64,000 bases of DNA from Chryseolinea sp. H1M3-3 (lineage in GTDB: Bacteria > Bacteroidota > Bacteroidia > Cytophagales > Cyclobacteriaceae). The position numbers and the translations under genes were made by a program. A model generated the notes under the pieces. That model did no database searches. It was not told where the DNA came from and saw nothing but the letters and a program-made list of their open reading frames with translations. The DNA is taken from positions 723,407 to 787,406 of the forward strand of contig NZ_JARKMY010000018.1 of the NCBI RefSeq assembly GCF_029360725.1. The letters are read 5' to 3'. Positions 10,055 to 19,024 of the stretch are shown here, in pieces; positions within the stretch are counted from its first letter, which is position 1; every line of letters begins with the position of its first letter.

Positions 10055-11215
10055 TCAAAGCCAAAATGTTAACCTATCCAGGAGTTCATTCTCAAATTGA
10101 CCGGCGGTGCTCCTGGTGTACATCCTAATAGATTTCTGGCCTTCGGTGCCGTGCATAATGAACATTGAATGGCAGGATGTCGTCAACTGTCCACCCCTTG
10201 ATGCATAGCCACAGCCAAAGTTGTCCCCACAAGAGTCATCGGTGATTCTATACGCAATGTTTGTATCACCAGGCACATAATCATGTGTTCCATAATAGCT
10301 AACCAACTCTGACTTGGTATCGATCTTTGGTTGCCAAGTACAAGGGTCGAATGTAGCCGGATCTTCTCCAGGGTTACTGATATATGAAGTCCTTTCCAGT
10401 GTCTCCCGATAAAACAAACCATCCGAATAAAACTCAAACCATTCGTACGCGATAGAGTAGAACAACGAGATTGGTATTTCGACATCATAGTATGGCTGTT
10501 GGTTGGCATCATACTTAGGGCAGTACGTATTTAAACAGCAATCCTTAAACGTGAAGTTATTCGGATACGTCTCGCCGCGGGCATTAAGATTTACCAACGA
10601 ATCTTTCATATTTAGAATCACGGACCATTCCCAATGCCATGAATGCTCTAAAATATTGCAGCTATCAACCGAAGGATTTTCCACCGTTAGAATTCGTTCA
10701 ATGATATCGATCGGTTGCCCATTATCATCGTACGCGGTTATCTCTATCGGTACTTCGACTGCACCTGAGGAAATCTCCTCTTCAATTTTCTCCGGATCAA
10801 TCTCGAAGATTATCACGGATACTGTATCGCTTTTTTCTTCAGTATCAATGCGAACATCATAGTAAAAGGAAGAACCTTTTGCAGCAAAGAATATTCCCTT
10901 TACAGGTCTGGACTCAGGATGCGAAATGCGAATAAGGTCCTTTATTCCCGGTATCGTGTAGATCGTATCCTTGCTACTGGTCTTAATCAACGAAGTATTT
11001 GCTACGGTCGGCACACTTCCTATCACTTTGGTGACTTCCGTAAATGAAAATGCCTCAAGCACTGCATCGGCATCTTCCGGCGAAAATTCTTCTTCGGTTT
11101 CCTCTTCTTCTTTGGGCGTCACTTCGTCCTCAGCAGGATCAGAACAGCAAAACAGAAACAACAATGCCAGCACAGAGAGTCGTGCAGCACCCAGCCAACA
11201 CATAGAGGTTTTCAT
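10055..11215 (-). CDS. Lipoprotein of unknown function downstream of LytTR regulator
   Basis: This 386-aa protein has a lipoprotein signal (LFLFCCSDP, cysteine near residue 24) followed by a strongly acidic linker (EEEETEEEFSPEDADA) and two mixed beta regions. The second half carries eight or more cysteines (for example DSCNILEHS, FKDCCLNTYC, DSCGDNFGC) and many aromatics, as in secreted or outer-membrane-anchored proteins. No known domain was recognised. It lies 113 bases downstream of the LytTR regulator stop on the same strand, and that gap contains the 21-bp-spaced repeats at 11267, so it is the best candidate target of the regulator. Confidence 0.8.
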   Translation of the reverse strand: MKTSMCWLGAARLSVLALLFLFCCSDPAEDEVTPKEEEETEEEFSPEDADAVLEAFSFTEVTKVIGSVPTVANTSLIKTSSKDTIYTIPGIKDLIRISHPESRPVKGIFFAAKGSSFYYDVRIDTEEKSDTVSVIIFEIDPEKIEEEISSGAVEVPIEITAYDDNGQPIDIIERILTVENPSVDSCNILEHSWHWEWSVILNMKDSLVNLNARGETYPNNFTFKDCCLNTYCPKYDANQQPYYDVEIPISLFYSIAYEWFEFYSDGLFYRETLERTSYISNPGEDPATFDPCTWQPKIDTKSELVSYYGTHDYVPGDTNIAYRITDDSCGDNFGCGYASRGGQLTTSCHSMFIMHGTEGQKSIRMYTRSTAGQFENELLDRLTFWL

Positions 11216-11266
11216 ATATTTTTTTACACTAAAGTAGCCCGAGTTACATGGCTGTCACACTCTCGC

Positions 11267-11318
11267 TAAGTGACTGGCGGCATTCGTTAAGTAGATGGCG
11301 GAAAAGGGTAAGTGATTA
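11267..11318 (-). promoter_or_regulatory. Three direct repeats at 21-bp spacing, candidate LytTR operator
   Basis: TAAGT begins at 11267, 11288 and 11309, exactly 21 bases apart. The first two copies extend to TAAGTGACTGGCGG and TAAGTAGATGGCGG; the third is TAAGTGATTA. LytTR domains bind pairs of short direct repeats on one helix face with about two-turn spacing. The array sits 52-104 bases upstream of the lipoprotein start and just past the LytTR gene stop. The assignment is inference from spacing and position. Confidence 0.5.
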
Positions 11319-11328
11319 TTTGGTGAGG

Positions 11329-12072
11329 CTACAGGCGGTTCAATAAGGACAAGAATTCATCCTTTCGTCGTCTTGAAATATCCACATGATGATCATCCGT
11401 AAGAATTACATACCCACCTTCTCCCCTAACGTAGCGTTTCACATGACGGAGGTTGATAAGGAAGGAATTGTGCACCCGGCAAAATCCTGATTCTGATAAA
11501 AGATCTTCAAAATCTTTCAAAACCCGGGTGACAAGTTTTGTCTTCCGGTTGGTAAGATAGATCATCGTATAGCAACTGTCTGCTTTACAAAAGACGATGT
11601 CTCTTACATCAAAAAAATCGATGCCTTCGGCGCTGGGAACAGCTACCCGATCAATACTGCCTGATTTATGTTGGGCGTTGTGTAGTGCTGACTGAACAGA
11701 AAAATTATTTTGACTCTTCCGTTCTTTCACGCGTGTTATCGCTCTGACAAGCTCGTCCACATCTACCGGTTTAAGAAGATAATCCAGTGCACTAAATTTT
11801 ATCGCTTTGATGGCATACCGGTCGAACGCGGAGACAAATATCACATCAAAGGAAACAGAAGATAATTTCTCCAATAATTCGAATCCAGACATACCGGGCA
11901 TCTGAACGTCCAGAAACACTAAATCAGGTTTTGATTGTTTGATTGCTTCCAAGCCCTCCAAAGGATTTGAGCAGGCACAACTTACAGAAATTTCCGGGCA
12001 ATACTTTTCGATAGCTTCCTTCAAATCTTCAAGCCCGTCTTTTTCATCATCGATAAGAATTGCGTTAATCAT
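11329..12072 (-). CDS. LytTR-family response regulator
   Basis: This is a 247-aa two-component regulator. The receiver domain (residues 1-120) has acidic residues DDE at 8-10, phospho-acceptor Asp55 in LVFLDVQMPG, the switch Ser (VSAFD) and Lys (LLKPV). The LytTR DNA-binding domain covers the last ~100 residues (KADSCYTMIYL, LKDFEDLL, FCRVHNSFLINLRHVKRY). It lies 12 bases after the stop of the TPR histidine kinase, so the two are co-transcribed and form a cognate pair. A repeat array fitting LytTR sites follows directly downstream. Confidence 0.93.
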   Translation of the reverse strand: MINAILIDDEKDGLEDLKEAIEKYCPEISVSCACSNPLEGLEAIKQSKPDLVFLDVQMPGMSGFELLEKLSSVSFDVIFVSAFDRYAIKAIKFSALDYLLKPVDVDELVRAITRVKERKSQNNFSVQSALHNAQHKSGSIDRVAVPSAEGIDFFDVRDIVFCKADSCYTMIYLTNRKTKLVTRVLKDFEDLLSESGFCRVHNSFLINLRHVKRYVRGEGGYVILTDDHHVDISRRRKDEFLSLLNRL

Positions 12073-12084
12073 GTGTTATAAAAT

Positions 12085-14070
12085 TTATGACAGTGGAATG
12101 CAGATTTCAATACGTGTACCCGTGGCGACATTAAAAGTGTCATTCAGATCAACAATTTTCACCAAATCCTGTAAACGTTCTTTGCCAATCAGTCTTAGTC
12201 TCTCCTCCGTAATTTTGATACCTATTGATTTCGTTTTATCGGAATTATTTTCTTTAAACGCTTCAGACATTACTCTACCCACTCCGTTATCTTCGATGGT
12301 ACACAATAAGGCCTCATTGTATTCTTTAACCGCAATTTTTATCCGACCCTGCTCATCGACGTTCTTGTGCATCAATCCATGCCAGATTGCATTCTCCACG
12401 AAAGGCTGCAGAACCATTGGTGGAAGAAATGTGTTTTCCTTTTCAATTTTTTCATCAACAAAAATTTCGTATCCAATCTTGCCTTTGAAACGTAATTCCT
12501 CCAGTTGAATGTAAGCTTCAATCAAAGCCAATTCATTCTGCAGCGATACGCGATTAGCCTCACCGTTCTCCAAGATCAACCTCACCAATTTTGAAAACTT
12601 CTTCAGGTATAATGAAGCGTTCTCATTTTCTCGCTTCACAATCATGCGATTGATCGAGTTAAGGCAATTGAACAAAAAGTGCGGATTGATCTGTGAACGA
12701 AGCGCCTTCATCTCCAATTCAGTCAATTGTTGCTTGAGGTTTACTTCTTTGATTTCATTATTTTTTTTCGTTAGCAACAAACGCTGTCGAAAAATGTAAA
12801 TAGTAAGGGTTGACAGGATAAACAGAATTACAAAGCCAGCGATAAAAATCTTCGTAATTATCGATTGACGTTGTGCTGCCATTTGTTGTATTTCCTTCTC
12901 TTTGGCGAGCAGTGTAATTTGTTTTTCCTTCTCCGAAACGTCGTATCGTATCTCGAGTTCATTTACTTTTTTGATTGTCTCTTCGTTCAAGATGCTATCT
13001 TTAAAAATCTCATACTGTTTAAAGTGCGCCAATGCCTTCTGAGGATTACCAACACGCTCATACAGGGTAGCCAAATTGCTATGTACATCGCGTTGCATAG
13101 GCTTTGATCCGATTTGGCGAGTTAATTCAAGGGCTCTTAAAAGATAGGGTTTTGCCTCCTCAAATTTTTTCAATTGAAGATAACCCCGGCCCACACCAAT
13201 CAAGCTGCGTGATAAATCTTCCGGGCGGGAAAGTTTTTCACGAATTGCCAACGCCTCCTGATGATAAATTAACGCACTATCATATTGTTTCATTTTATCA
13301 AAAAGATAGGCAAGATTTGCCAGGGAGAAAGCAATGCCCGATGTCTTTCCGGTAGCCCTATCAATCTCTAATGCCTGCAGATAATATTTTTTTGCTTCGC
13401 CAAAATTTTCAAGCATTGAATGTGTGTTGCCGAGGTTTACAAGCACATCTGTTTTGTCACTCAGGGCGTTAAGCGAATCAAAAATTATTAAAGCCTGGCT
13501 GAAGGTCCGAATTGCGTCTTGATATGCCGCTGTCTCTTTCAATATAATCCCGATAACATTTAAAGTATAACCAACACTGTAGTAATTACTGTCGGCTTCT
13601 TCAACGGCGAGACTCCTATAATATGCGGCCAGGCTTTTTTCATAATTTCCATAATGTGATTGGACGACACCAATTAGATAAAGCGCTCCGGCCACCCGTG
13701 ACGAATCTCCCTTATGCTCATAGTAGAGAAGATATTTGTTAAGGTGACTTAAGGCCTTAGGGTAGTCAGTCTTTAAACGGGCTATTATTCCATGATAGTA
13801 ATGCGCTCTTATGATACCTGTGCTATCCTTGAGTTCTGTTGCCAATAACTGCACACTATCTGCGTAGTAGGCGGCTGAATCCGGTAGGTCTCTTTTTAAG
13901 TAATCCCAGCAAATTTTGCTATAGATGTTAACTTTTTCAGACTCCGCTGACGTTGCCTTCAAAAGATTCAACAAACTATCCAAATTCGATTGAGCACTTA
14001 AAGACAACGTGGACCCCATCATCAACAATAAAGCTATCAATCGAGGCATAACGTAACTATTTAATCGCAA
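12085..14070 (-). CDS. TPR-containing LytS-type sensor histidine kinase
   Basis: This is a 661-aa sensor. A signal peptide (residues 1-26, ending LSAQS) is followed by about eight tetratricopeptide-like helical repeats (~30-370; YHYHGI, ALYLIGVVQSHYGNYEKSLAAYYRSL and similar), a short coiled coil, one membrane helix (~395-420), a second coiled coil, and a His_kinase (PF06580) domain with LRSQINPHFLFNCLNSIN (phospho-accepting His) and an HATPase C-terminus (FVENAIWHGL, IEDNGVGR). The TPR part is periplasmic by this topology and would be the ligand- or protein-sensing region. It is cognate to the LytTR regulator 12 bases downstream. Confidence 0.93.
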   Translation of the reverse strand: MRLNSYVMPRLIALLLMMGSTLSLSAQSNLDSLLNLLKATSAESEKVNIYSKICWDYLKRDLPDSAAYYADSVQLLATELKDSTGIIRAHYYHGIIARLKTDYPKALSHLNKYLLYYEHKGDSSRVAGALYLIGVVQSHYGNYEKSLAAYYRSLAVEEADSNYYSVGYTLNVIGIILKETAAYQDAIRTFSQALIIFDSLNALSDKTDVLVNLGNTHSMLENFGEAKKYYLQALEIDRATGKTSGIAFSLANLAYLFDKMKQYDSALIYHQEALAIREKLSRPEDLSRSLIGVGRGYLQLKKFEEAKPYLLRALELTRQIGSKPMQRDVHSNLATLYERVGNPQKALAHFKQYEIFKDSILNEETIKKVNELEIRYDVSEKEKQITLLAKEKEIQQMAAQRQSIITKIFIAGFVILFILSTLTIYIFRQRLLLTKKNNEIKEVNLKQQLTELEMKALRSQINPHFLFNCLNSINRMIVKRENENASLYLKKFSKLVRLILENGEANRVSLQNELALIEAYIQLEELRFKGKIGYEIFVDEKIEKENTFLPPMVLQPFVENAIWHGLMHKNVDEQGRIKIAVKEYNEALLCTIEDNGVGRVMSEAFKENNSDKTKSIGIKITEERLRLIGKERLQDLVKIVDLNDTFNVATGTRIEICIPLS

Positions 14071-14308
14071 TGATTAAGTCACCCATTTATCAAATAAAAT
14101 ATTCTCGCACCCCTCTATCGAATACAATACACTTTCAATTTATCACTTTTCGCTTGGAAAATATAGGCGCAAAATGAGCTAAAAGAAAGAACTTTTAATA
14201 GGGATAGATTTAGCCCGGCGTCATGCGCCAACTACGCCGTTGATGAAGTTTTTTGCATACTAAAATTGTAAGGACGTATACATGAATCCCTTCCTTTATG
14301 GCAATACG

Positions 14309-14815
14309 CTAAAGTTTTGCTAAATATTCTTTTGCCTTTCCAAGATGTTCATCATCCAACTGCACAAAGGGTCGTCCGATGCCTGTTGTAAGCAATTGGG
14401 AAATGCTTTGTAATGTTTGGTCCCAGCCTTGTTCACAAACCGCCCAACATTCTACTGTTGGGTTTAATCCGATATGCGTATGTTTAAGTATGGTAACAGC
14501 GTCACCAGGCTCAATTTCCCAGATGATGGTGTTGCCAACCCATTCAGCCTTGTTTTTGAGGGGTACCATTCCAGGTGGAACTTCGATGTGTTGATCTATG
14601 CATAGCCATTCAATCTTCCTATCCATAACTACTTCAATTATTCTCATGGTTTTGAAAGTAGTACCAAAGCGAACTGTGAATTCATCACCGTTGCTTTTAG
14701 ATAACCCTGCAAAATCCTTTGACCACCAGTCCGGTATACGCTCAGTGACTGCCTCAAATACTTCACGGGGTGGAGCGGCTACAATGATCGACTTTTGATA
14801 ATTGGAGTTTTTCAT
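14309..14815 (-). CDS. SRPBCC (AHSA1-like) domain protein
   Basis: This 168-aa protein has the helix-grip START-like layout: beta1 KSIIVAAPPREVFEAV, the WWSKDF segment, a central sheet (RFGTTFKTMRIIEVV, IEWLCID, NTIIWEIEPG, VTILKHTHIGL) and a long C-terminal helix (CEQGWDQTLQSISQLL). The fold binds small hydrophobic ligands; no ligand can be assigned. Twin palindromes 33 and 59 bases upstream of the start suggest repressor control. It is a stand-alone gene, with no ArsR- or TetR-type partner in the window. Confidence 0.85.
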   Translation of the reverse strand: MKNSNYQKSIIVAAPPREVFEAVTERIPDWWSKDFAGLSKSNGDEFTVRFGTTFKTMRIIEVVMDRKIEWLCIDQHIEVPPGMVPLKNKAEWVGNTIIWEIEPGDAVTILKHTHIGLNPTVECWAVCEQGWDQTLQSISQLLTTGIGRPFVQLDDEHLGKAKEYLAKL

Positions 14816-14847
14816 TTCTTCTTGTTTTAATAGTAAAACCTAATTTT

Positions 14848-14889
14848 GTAACTGTTCGGTTACAAATATATAAGTAACCGATCAGTTAC
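14848..14889 (-). promoter_or_regulatory. Twin 16-bp palindromic operators upstream of the SRPBCC gene
   Basis: GTAACTGTTCGGTTAC (14848-14863) and GTAACCGATCAGTTAC (14874-14889) are near-perfect dyads, each with GTAAC/GTTAC arms, and they are nearly the reverse complement of each other. Their centres are 26 bases apart. They resemble TetR-family sites (TAACCGATCGGTTA type). Being 33-74 bases ahead of the start, they would overlap the promoter. No TetR gene lies in the window. Confidence 0.6.
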
Positions 14890-14943
14890 GCAATGTCTTT
14901 ACAGATATTTTTTTTGATAATTGGAACTGCTTAATGTTAACAT

Positions 14944-16365
14944 TTACCGATATGCATATAAGTAACCGTTGAAGGTTGGTACATATATAGTACCGTCATA
15001 CCCGATGGTTATGCCTACAGAGAAAAAAGGAAGTCCTGGTAAATGTTCGCGATCAAGTTCTTGTCCTGACCGTACATCGATAATTACTAAATCATATTTC
15101 AATTGCCCAACTTTAACTGTGGCGTAAGCCAGGTTGTTTGCAGTTTGTGTAACAATTCCTCGATTTTGCAAAGAGTCGTTCCGCCAAAGTAATTCAGCTG
15201 ATGTTCCTTTGTCTCTTATGGCCAAAAGGCCTGCATTTTTGCCGCCTGCCGGGATGATCAATCCTTTTGGTGATGTGGACTGGCTACCACCCGGTTCATA
15301 CCCGATATTGAATGACCAAATATTTTCTCCGGAGCCGGCGTCAAGTGCGTGAATTGAAACATCATTGTCGTTTACGTAAACTTTTGAACCGTCAATGGAG
15401 AGGTCAGGGCTTGACGCGCTACCTCCTGACAAAGATTGATTTGTCCACAATGCTGTAACAGAAGGCACCGGGTCTTCCGCGTATACCATAGCCGTTAATG
15501 ATGCCTGAGCCGTTCCTGGCGCCCAAAAAGTAAAAAAGAATCTTCCGGAATGTAGATCAAACGCCAGAGTGTTTGCGCAGGGACATTTTTCCGAGCCACG
15601 CATACAGGCTATCGGATCAAAATCAGAAAGTGTTGAATCATTTGGTATCAGGCTAACGGGCTGCATAACAGTCTCACCCGTTTCGCGATCCAATACATAT
15701 ATTCTTCCGATATGCGTAATAAAGATCAACCGACCGGTTTGGGTAAACTGCGCGGATAACGGAAAACCAATGATGGGGGTTTTCCATAACAATGTTCCTG
15801 TATCGCTAAAGGCGTTCATGGCGCTATCATCGGCAATAAAAATTCTGCCTTCGTTATCCAATAAAGCAGATGACGCGACAGCGTATTGGTTTACCTCATC
15901 AGTACACCAGATAATTTCTCCTGTATTGGCATCCAATGAATACAGATGACAACCATCGGCACTTGTGGTAATATAGACATGCCCTTTTGCATCTGATGTC
16001 GGTCCCAAATTTATCGTTCCATCAAATTTCTTTTGCCAAGCCAAAGACACTTTGCCTGGTCCCGTTTCATTAGAATAATCTGAATTCCTGGCGTCGGCGT
16101 GAACCGCTGACCATCCCAACCCATAGACGTTCGTCGAATCGTTTTGAAATGAATTAGAATCGTGGCAATTAATATTGAATAGGGCTATACTGATCACCAG
16201 TAATTTTTGAACAAGCCATTTCCAGGTAGTCTCTTTAATTATTTTCCTTCCCTCATTTCCGTAGCTGCGTGTTTTTAATCTTCTCGTAATCCTTTTCGGG
16301 AGTTCATCAAAGTACCCTTTAGGTGCGATAAAAATAGTGGTGATATCTAACTTTTTCATTTCCAT
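14944..16365 (-). CDS. PQQ-like beta-propeller lipoprotein with odd N-terminal extension
   Basis: This 473-aa protein has a propeller of PQQ-like/WD-type repeats (LYSLDANTGEIIW, IYVLDRETGETV, IHALDAGSGENIW, LVIIDVRSGQEL), as in BamB-like proteins. It lacks a haem motif and obvious PQQ ligands, so it is probably a binding or scaffold protein. A lipoprotein signal (LLVISIALFNINC, Cys at about residue 68) is preceded by ~48 residues that do not belong to a signal peptide: they include FIAPKGYFDELPKRI, a motif typical of the N-termini of Bacteroidota membrane/anti-sigma-associated proteins. No other ATG lies nearer the signal, so either this is a fused N-terminus or translation starts at a non-ATG codon. 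Confidence 0.8.
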   Translation of the reverse strand: MEMKKLDITTIFIAPKGYFDELPKRITRRLKTRSYGNEGRKIIKETTWKWLVQKLLVISIALFNINCHDSNSFQNDSTNVYGLGWSAVHADARNSDYSNETGPGKVSLAWQKKFDGTINLGPTSDAKGHVYITTSADGCHLYSLDANTGEIIWCTDEVNQYAVASSALLDNEGRIFIADDSAMNAFSDTGTLLWKTPIIGFPLSAQFTQTGRLIFITHIGRIYVLDRETGETVMQPVSLIPNDSTLSDFDPIACMRGSEKCPCANTLAFDLHSGRFFFTFWAPGTAQASLTAMVYAEDPVPSVTALWTNQSLSGGSASSPDLSIDGSKVYVNDNDVSIHALDAGSGENIWSFNIGYEPGGSQSTSPKGLIIPAGGKNAGLLAIRDKGTSAELLWRNDSLQNRGIVTQTANNLAYATVKVGQLKYDLVIIDVRSGQELDREHLPGLPFFSVGITIGYDGTIYVPTFNGYLYAYR

Positions 16366-16749
16366 ATTTTATTTGCATAAACATGGAGCGAAGAAATAAT
16401 GATAGTCGTTTGTAGGTAGTACAAAGTAGTGCGACGCTGAATAAATCAACATTGAAACGTCATTATACGCCAGAGAAGTTAATATTCATGGTCATAAGTG
16501 TAGCTCGAAAGTCTTAGGAAAGTACTTCACATTAGCGCAAGAGAACCCAGATGAGTCCGTGCGCAGAATAACTCTGATGGATTTTTCAACGGTAAAAAAT
16601 GAAGGTTCTTGAGTAATGCCGATTACCTCAAGCTTTGTAATCGTTTGGGTTGTTGGTTCGCCAAACGCGGGAGCTGTTCTCAGGATTTCAGCATCGGCTT
16701 AAAGCTAGCAACTACCAGTGACAAGGCTGCTGCCCACGTTGACCCATTA
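16366..16749. other. Intergenic 384 bp, no gene seen
   Basis: Open frames here are short and lack signal peptides, domains or start signals. It separates two minus-strand genes and presumably holds the promoter of the propeller lipoprotein. I see no repeat or hairpin of note. Confidence 0.5.
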
Positions 16750-17259
16750 TTAGTTCGGCATGTAACGGGAGGGAATTTTCAGTTGATCAGATTCGCGGTC
16801 CCATATAATGGAATTTACTTTCCATTTCCCATCAACGTAAATCAGTTGTATCAAATTTATGCCCTTTCGAGTCGCTTCTTTATCCTTAAATGAAAACCTT
16901 ATCTCATACGTACTTAATCGTTGCGCAACCTTTCCGAATATATCCGTCTCACTAAAAATTTCCTTTTCGTCCACCGCCTTCACGCCTTGTTTAGCGATGT
17001 TATTCCGGACACCTTCAATGTATTGTGCGACAGTCCATATCTGTGGAGCGGTACCGAAATTTGCAATCAGCCTGGAGTCGGCAGCGAAGAATGTTTCGAT
17101 CTTGGCGGCATCTTTCCACTCACCGTCATCAAATGAAAGTCCTTTGTACAAATGCTGAACGACCGAATCAATTTTTTTGAGGTCGGTATTTTGTTGCGCA
17201 TGGGTTGTACAGCACAAAGCGAGCAATGACAAAGTCAACATCAATTTCTGATTCGTCAT
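16750..17259 (-). CDS. Secreted NTF2-like (SnoaL-type) protein
   Basis: This 169-aa protein has a signal peptide (LTLSLLALCCTTHAQQ). The mature part has the cone-shaped NTF2-like pattern: an N-terminal helix (IDSVVQHLYKGLSF), DAAKIETFFAADSRLI, and a curved sheet ending LIQLIYVDGKWKVNSIIWDRE. The fold is used for small-molecule binding or catalysis; no catalytic dyad could be identified. It is probably periplasmic. It is not obviously in an operon: the nearest same-strand gene starts over 200 bases upstream. Confidence 0.75.
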   Translation of the reverse strand: MTNQKLMLTLSLLALCCTTHAQQNTDLKKIDSVVQHLYKGLSFDDGEWKDAAKIETFFAADSRLIANFGTAPQIWTVAQYIEGVRNNIAKQGVKAVDEKEIFSETDIFGKVAQRLSTYEIRFSFKDKEATRKGINLIQLIYVDGKWKVNSIIWDRESDQLKIPSRYMPN

Positions 17260-17481
17260 ATATACTTATGATTTAGATAAGGTTGTAATATCATTTTTTC
17301 CGTCCGCCTTTGTGGATTTGTACTTGATTGTGCAACGCAGCCTGGCGGAACGTAAATATTCGCGAGCTGATTTTAATTACAAGATAAAGCAGAAGTGAAA
17401 AAAATCAAACTCCCTGAATCCCGGCGGAATTAACTGTACATAAATCTCGTTGGTCAAAGCCCACCAGAAACAAATAGCCTG

Positions 17482-18114
17482 CTAGTTGTTTAATGACTTA
17501 TAATAAGCGCAAACATCTTTCATCACGCATTCAGCGTGCTTTGGGTTCGTCGGACGGCAAGTTTCGCGCCCTAGAAAAGAGATCGCCATGCCGGCTTCTC
17601 CCCAGTCCTTGGGATCGAGCACATCCATCATTTGTTTTTCGATTTTCTTGGGGTCAGTACCGGTAGCAATGCCGAGGCGGGGAGCTACCCGAACGACGTG
17701 GAGGTCCACAATAATACCCGCTGCTTGCACGCCAGATTCGCGCATAATGACATTGGCAGACTTGCGGCCAATGCCGGGAAGCGCGGTCAGTTCTTCCATG
17801 GTCAGTGGAATATTTTTGTCGTCTTTAACCTGAGCTGCGAGACTCATTAGCCACTTCGACTTGTTACCGAAGTTTCGGACTTTACCAAGCAACGCATGCA
17901 AGTCACCCTCCTTCGCCCTTGCGAGCGATTTGACGTCTGGAAATGCTTTAAAAAAATCAGGAGCAACTTTATTGATGTGTGCATCAGAATCCTGCGCTGC
18001 CAGGATCACCATTACCACCAGTTGGTAGGTGTTACCATAGTCTAGAGGAAACTTTTTCCCTTTGTATTTTTTGATAAGGGGTTGAATATCCTTTTGCCAA
18101 TTTCTGTCCGCCAT
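17482..18114 (-). CDS. nth: Endonuclease III-like DNA glycosylase with Cys-to-His change in the Fe-S loop
   Basis: This is a helix-hairpin-helix GPD base-excision glycosylase. The HhH is LPGIGRKSANVI with the catalytic Lys, and the conserved Asp is in VDLHVVRVAPRLG. I chose the ATG at 18114 (MADRNWQKD) because it matches family length (~210 aa); an in-frame ATG at 18168 adds 18 residues. The C-terminal iron-sulphur loop of E. coli Nth is C-x6-C-x2-C-x5-C. Here the same spacing reads C-x6-H-x2-C-x5-C (CRPTNPKHAEC then VMKDVC), so the second ligand is histidine. The cluster may be His-ligated or lost. The early motif AAQDSDAHIN replaces SAQATD of E. coli. It is divergent from the lipoprotein gene at 18308. 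Confidence 0.9.
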   Translation of the reverse strand: MADRNWQKDIQPLIKKYKGKKFPLDYGNTYQLVVMVILAAQDSDAHINKVAPDFFKAFPDVKSLARAKEGDLHALLGKVRNFGNKSKWLMSLAAQVKDDKNIPLTMEELTALPGIGRKSANVIMRESGVQAAGIIVDLHVVRVAPRLGIATGTDPKKIEKQMMDVLDPKDWGEAGMAISFLGRETCRPTNPKHAECVMKDVCAYYKSLNN

Positions 18115-18307
18115 ATGCTTTTGTATTGAATGGGCATGAAAGATACGGAGCTTAGCATTGCGTGACAACCGGAATTTTCATATCGCCGCAGCGAAGGAGG
18201 ATCATTATATCAATTCGCTGAAACCGGCTGATCTGAAGTTAACCGCAGCAGGTGTGTTGGCCATGCGGGTTGTGGTATTTAATTATATTCGTAAAAGTTT
18301 AACTTTT

Positions 18308-19024
18308 ATGCGACGCATATTATTTTTCATGATCCTCGTTGGCTTTGCCGTTTCCCTTCAGCGATGTGATATTGAGGGAACATGTGGTACTTACCGCCTT
18401 ATTACGCAGATTGATCTTCATCAAACCAACGGTGGGAATGCGACATTCATTTATCATCCTGATGGATCACTTCAGAAGGTATCAGGTCGTTATCAGCGCG
18501 ATGACAACTTTTTTTATGATGCCAGTGGGCGATTGATCCGGGCAGAGGTAGGCAGCGAGAACGGTGGAACATTTTTGTTTGCGTATGATGCGAAGGGACG
18601 CGTGATTTCAATGCGCCAGGAAGCGGACTTTATTGATTCAACTGTTTTTGTGTATGACGATAGCGACAGGGTGGTCAAAACCATTTTCTATAAGGTCAAT
18701 CCGGAAATTTTTTACTACTACGATATTGAATACCCGGATGCAAGCACCGTAAAGAAAACCGTTTACTTACGGGATCCGGACACAAAGGAGTTTAGATTAG
18801 GTTATGTTGATACTTATACGATGGATAATCATCCGAGACCTCACCCGCAAGAGTACTATCTCTACCAGTTTCCAATAGAAGAATTTTTTCTTCCGCATAA
18901 TCCGATTTCCATTCAAAGTACGTATGCAGGTGGCAAGGTGATCACGAAATCGTTCACGTATAATGCAGCCGGTTATCCCGTTTCGGAAGATGACTTGTTT
19001 ACCTATGTCTATGGTTGTGAATGA
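18308..19024 (+). CDS. Lipoprotein with YD/RHS-like repeats
   Basis: This is a 238-aa lipoprotein: MRRILFFMILVGFAVSLQRC gives a clean lipobox at Cys20, so I start here rather than at the in-frame codon 150 bases upstream, which adds 50 residues overlapping the divergent glycosylase gene. The mature part has short beta-hairpin repeats of the YD/RHS type (YDASGRLIRAEV, YDAKGRVISMRQ, YDDSDRVVKTIF, and a C-terminal YNAAGYPVSEDD). Such proteins bind at the cell surface; no toxin domain follows. The function is unknown. Confidence 0.75.
   Translation: MRRILFFMILVGFAVSLQRCDIEGTCGTYRLITQIDLHQTNGGNATFIYHPDGSLQKVSGRYQRDDNFFYDASGRLIRAEVGSENGGTFLFAYDAKGRVISMRQEADFIDSTVFVYDDSDRVVKTIFYKVNPEIFYYYDIEYPDASTVKKTVYLRDPDTKEFRLGYVDTYTMDNHPRPHPQEYYLYQFPIEEFFLPHNPISIQSTYAGGKVITKSFTYNAAGYPVSEDDLFTYVYGCE

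Noticed and set aside
16609..16893. 94-aa plus-strand frame
   Set aside because: It overlaps the NTF2-like gene on the opposite strand and shows no signal or family pattern.
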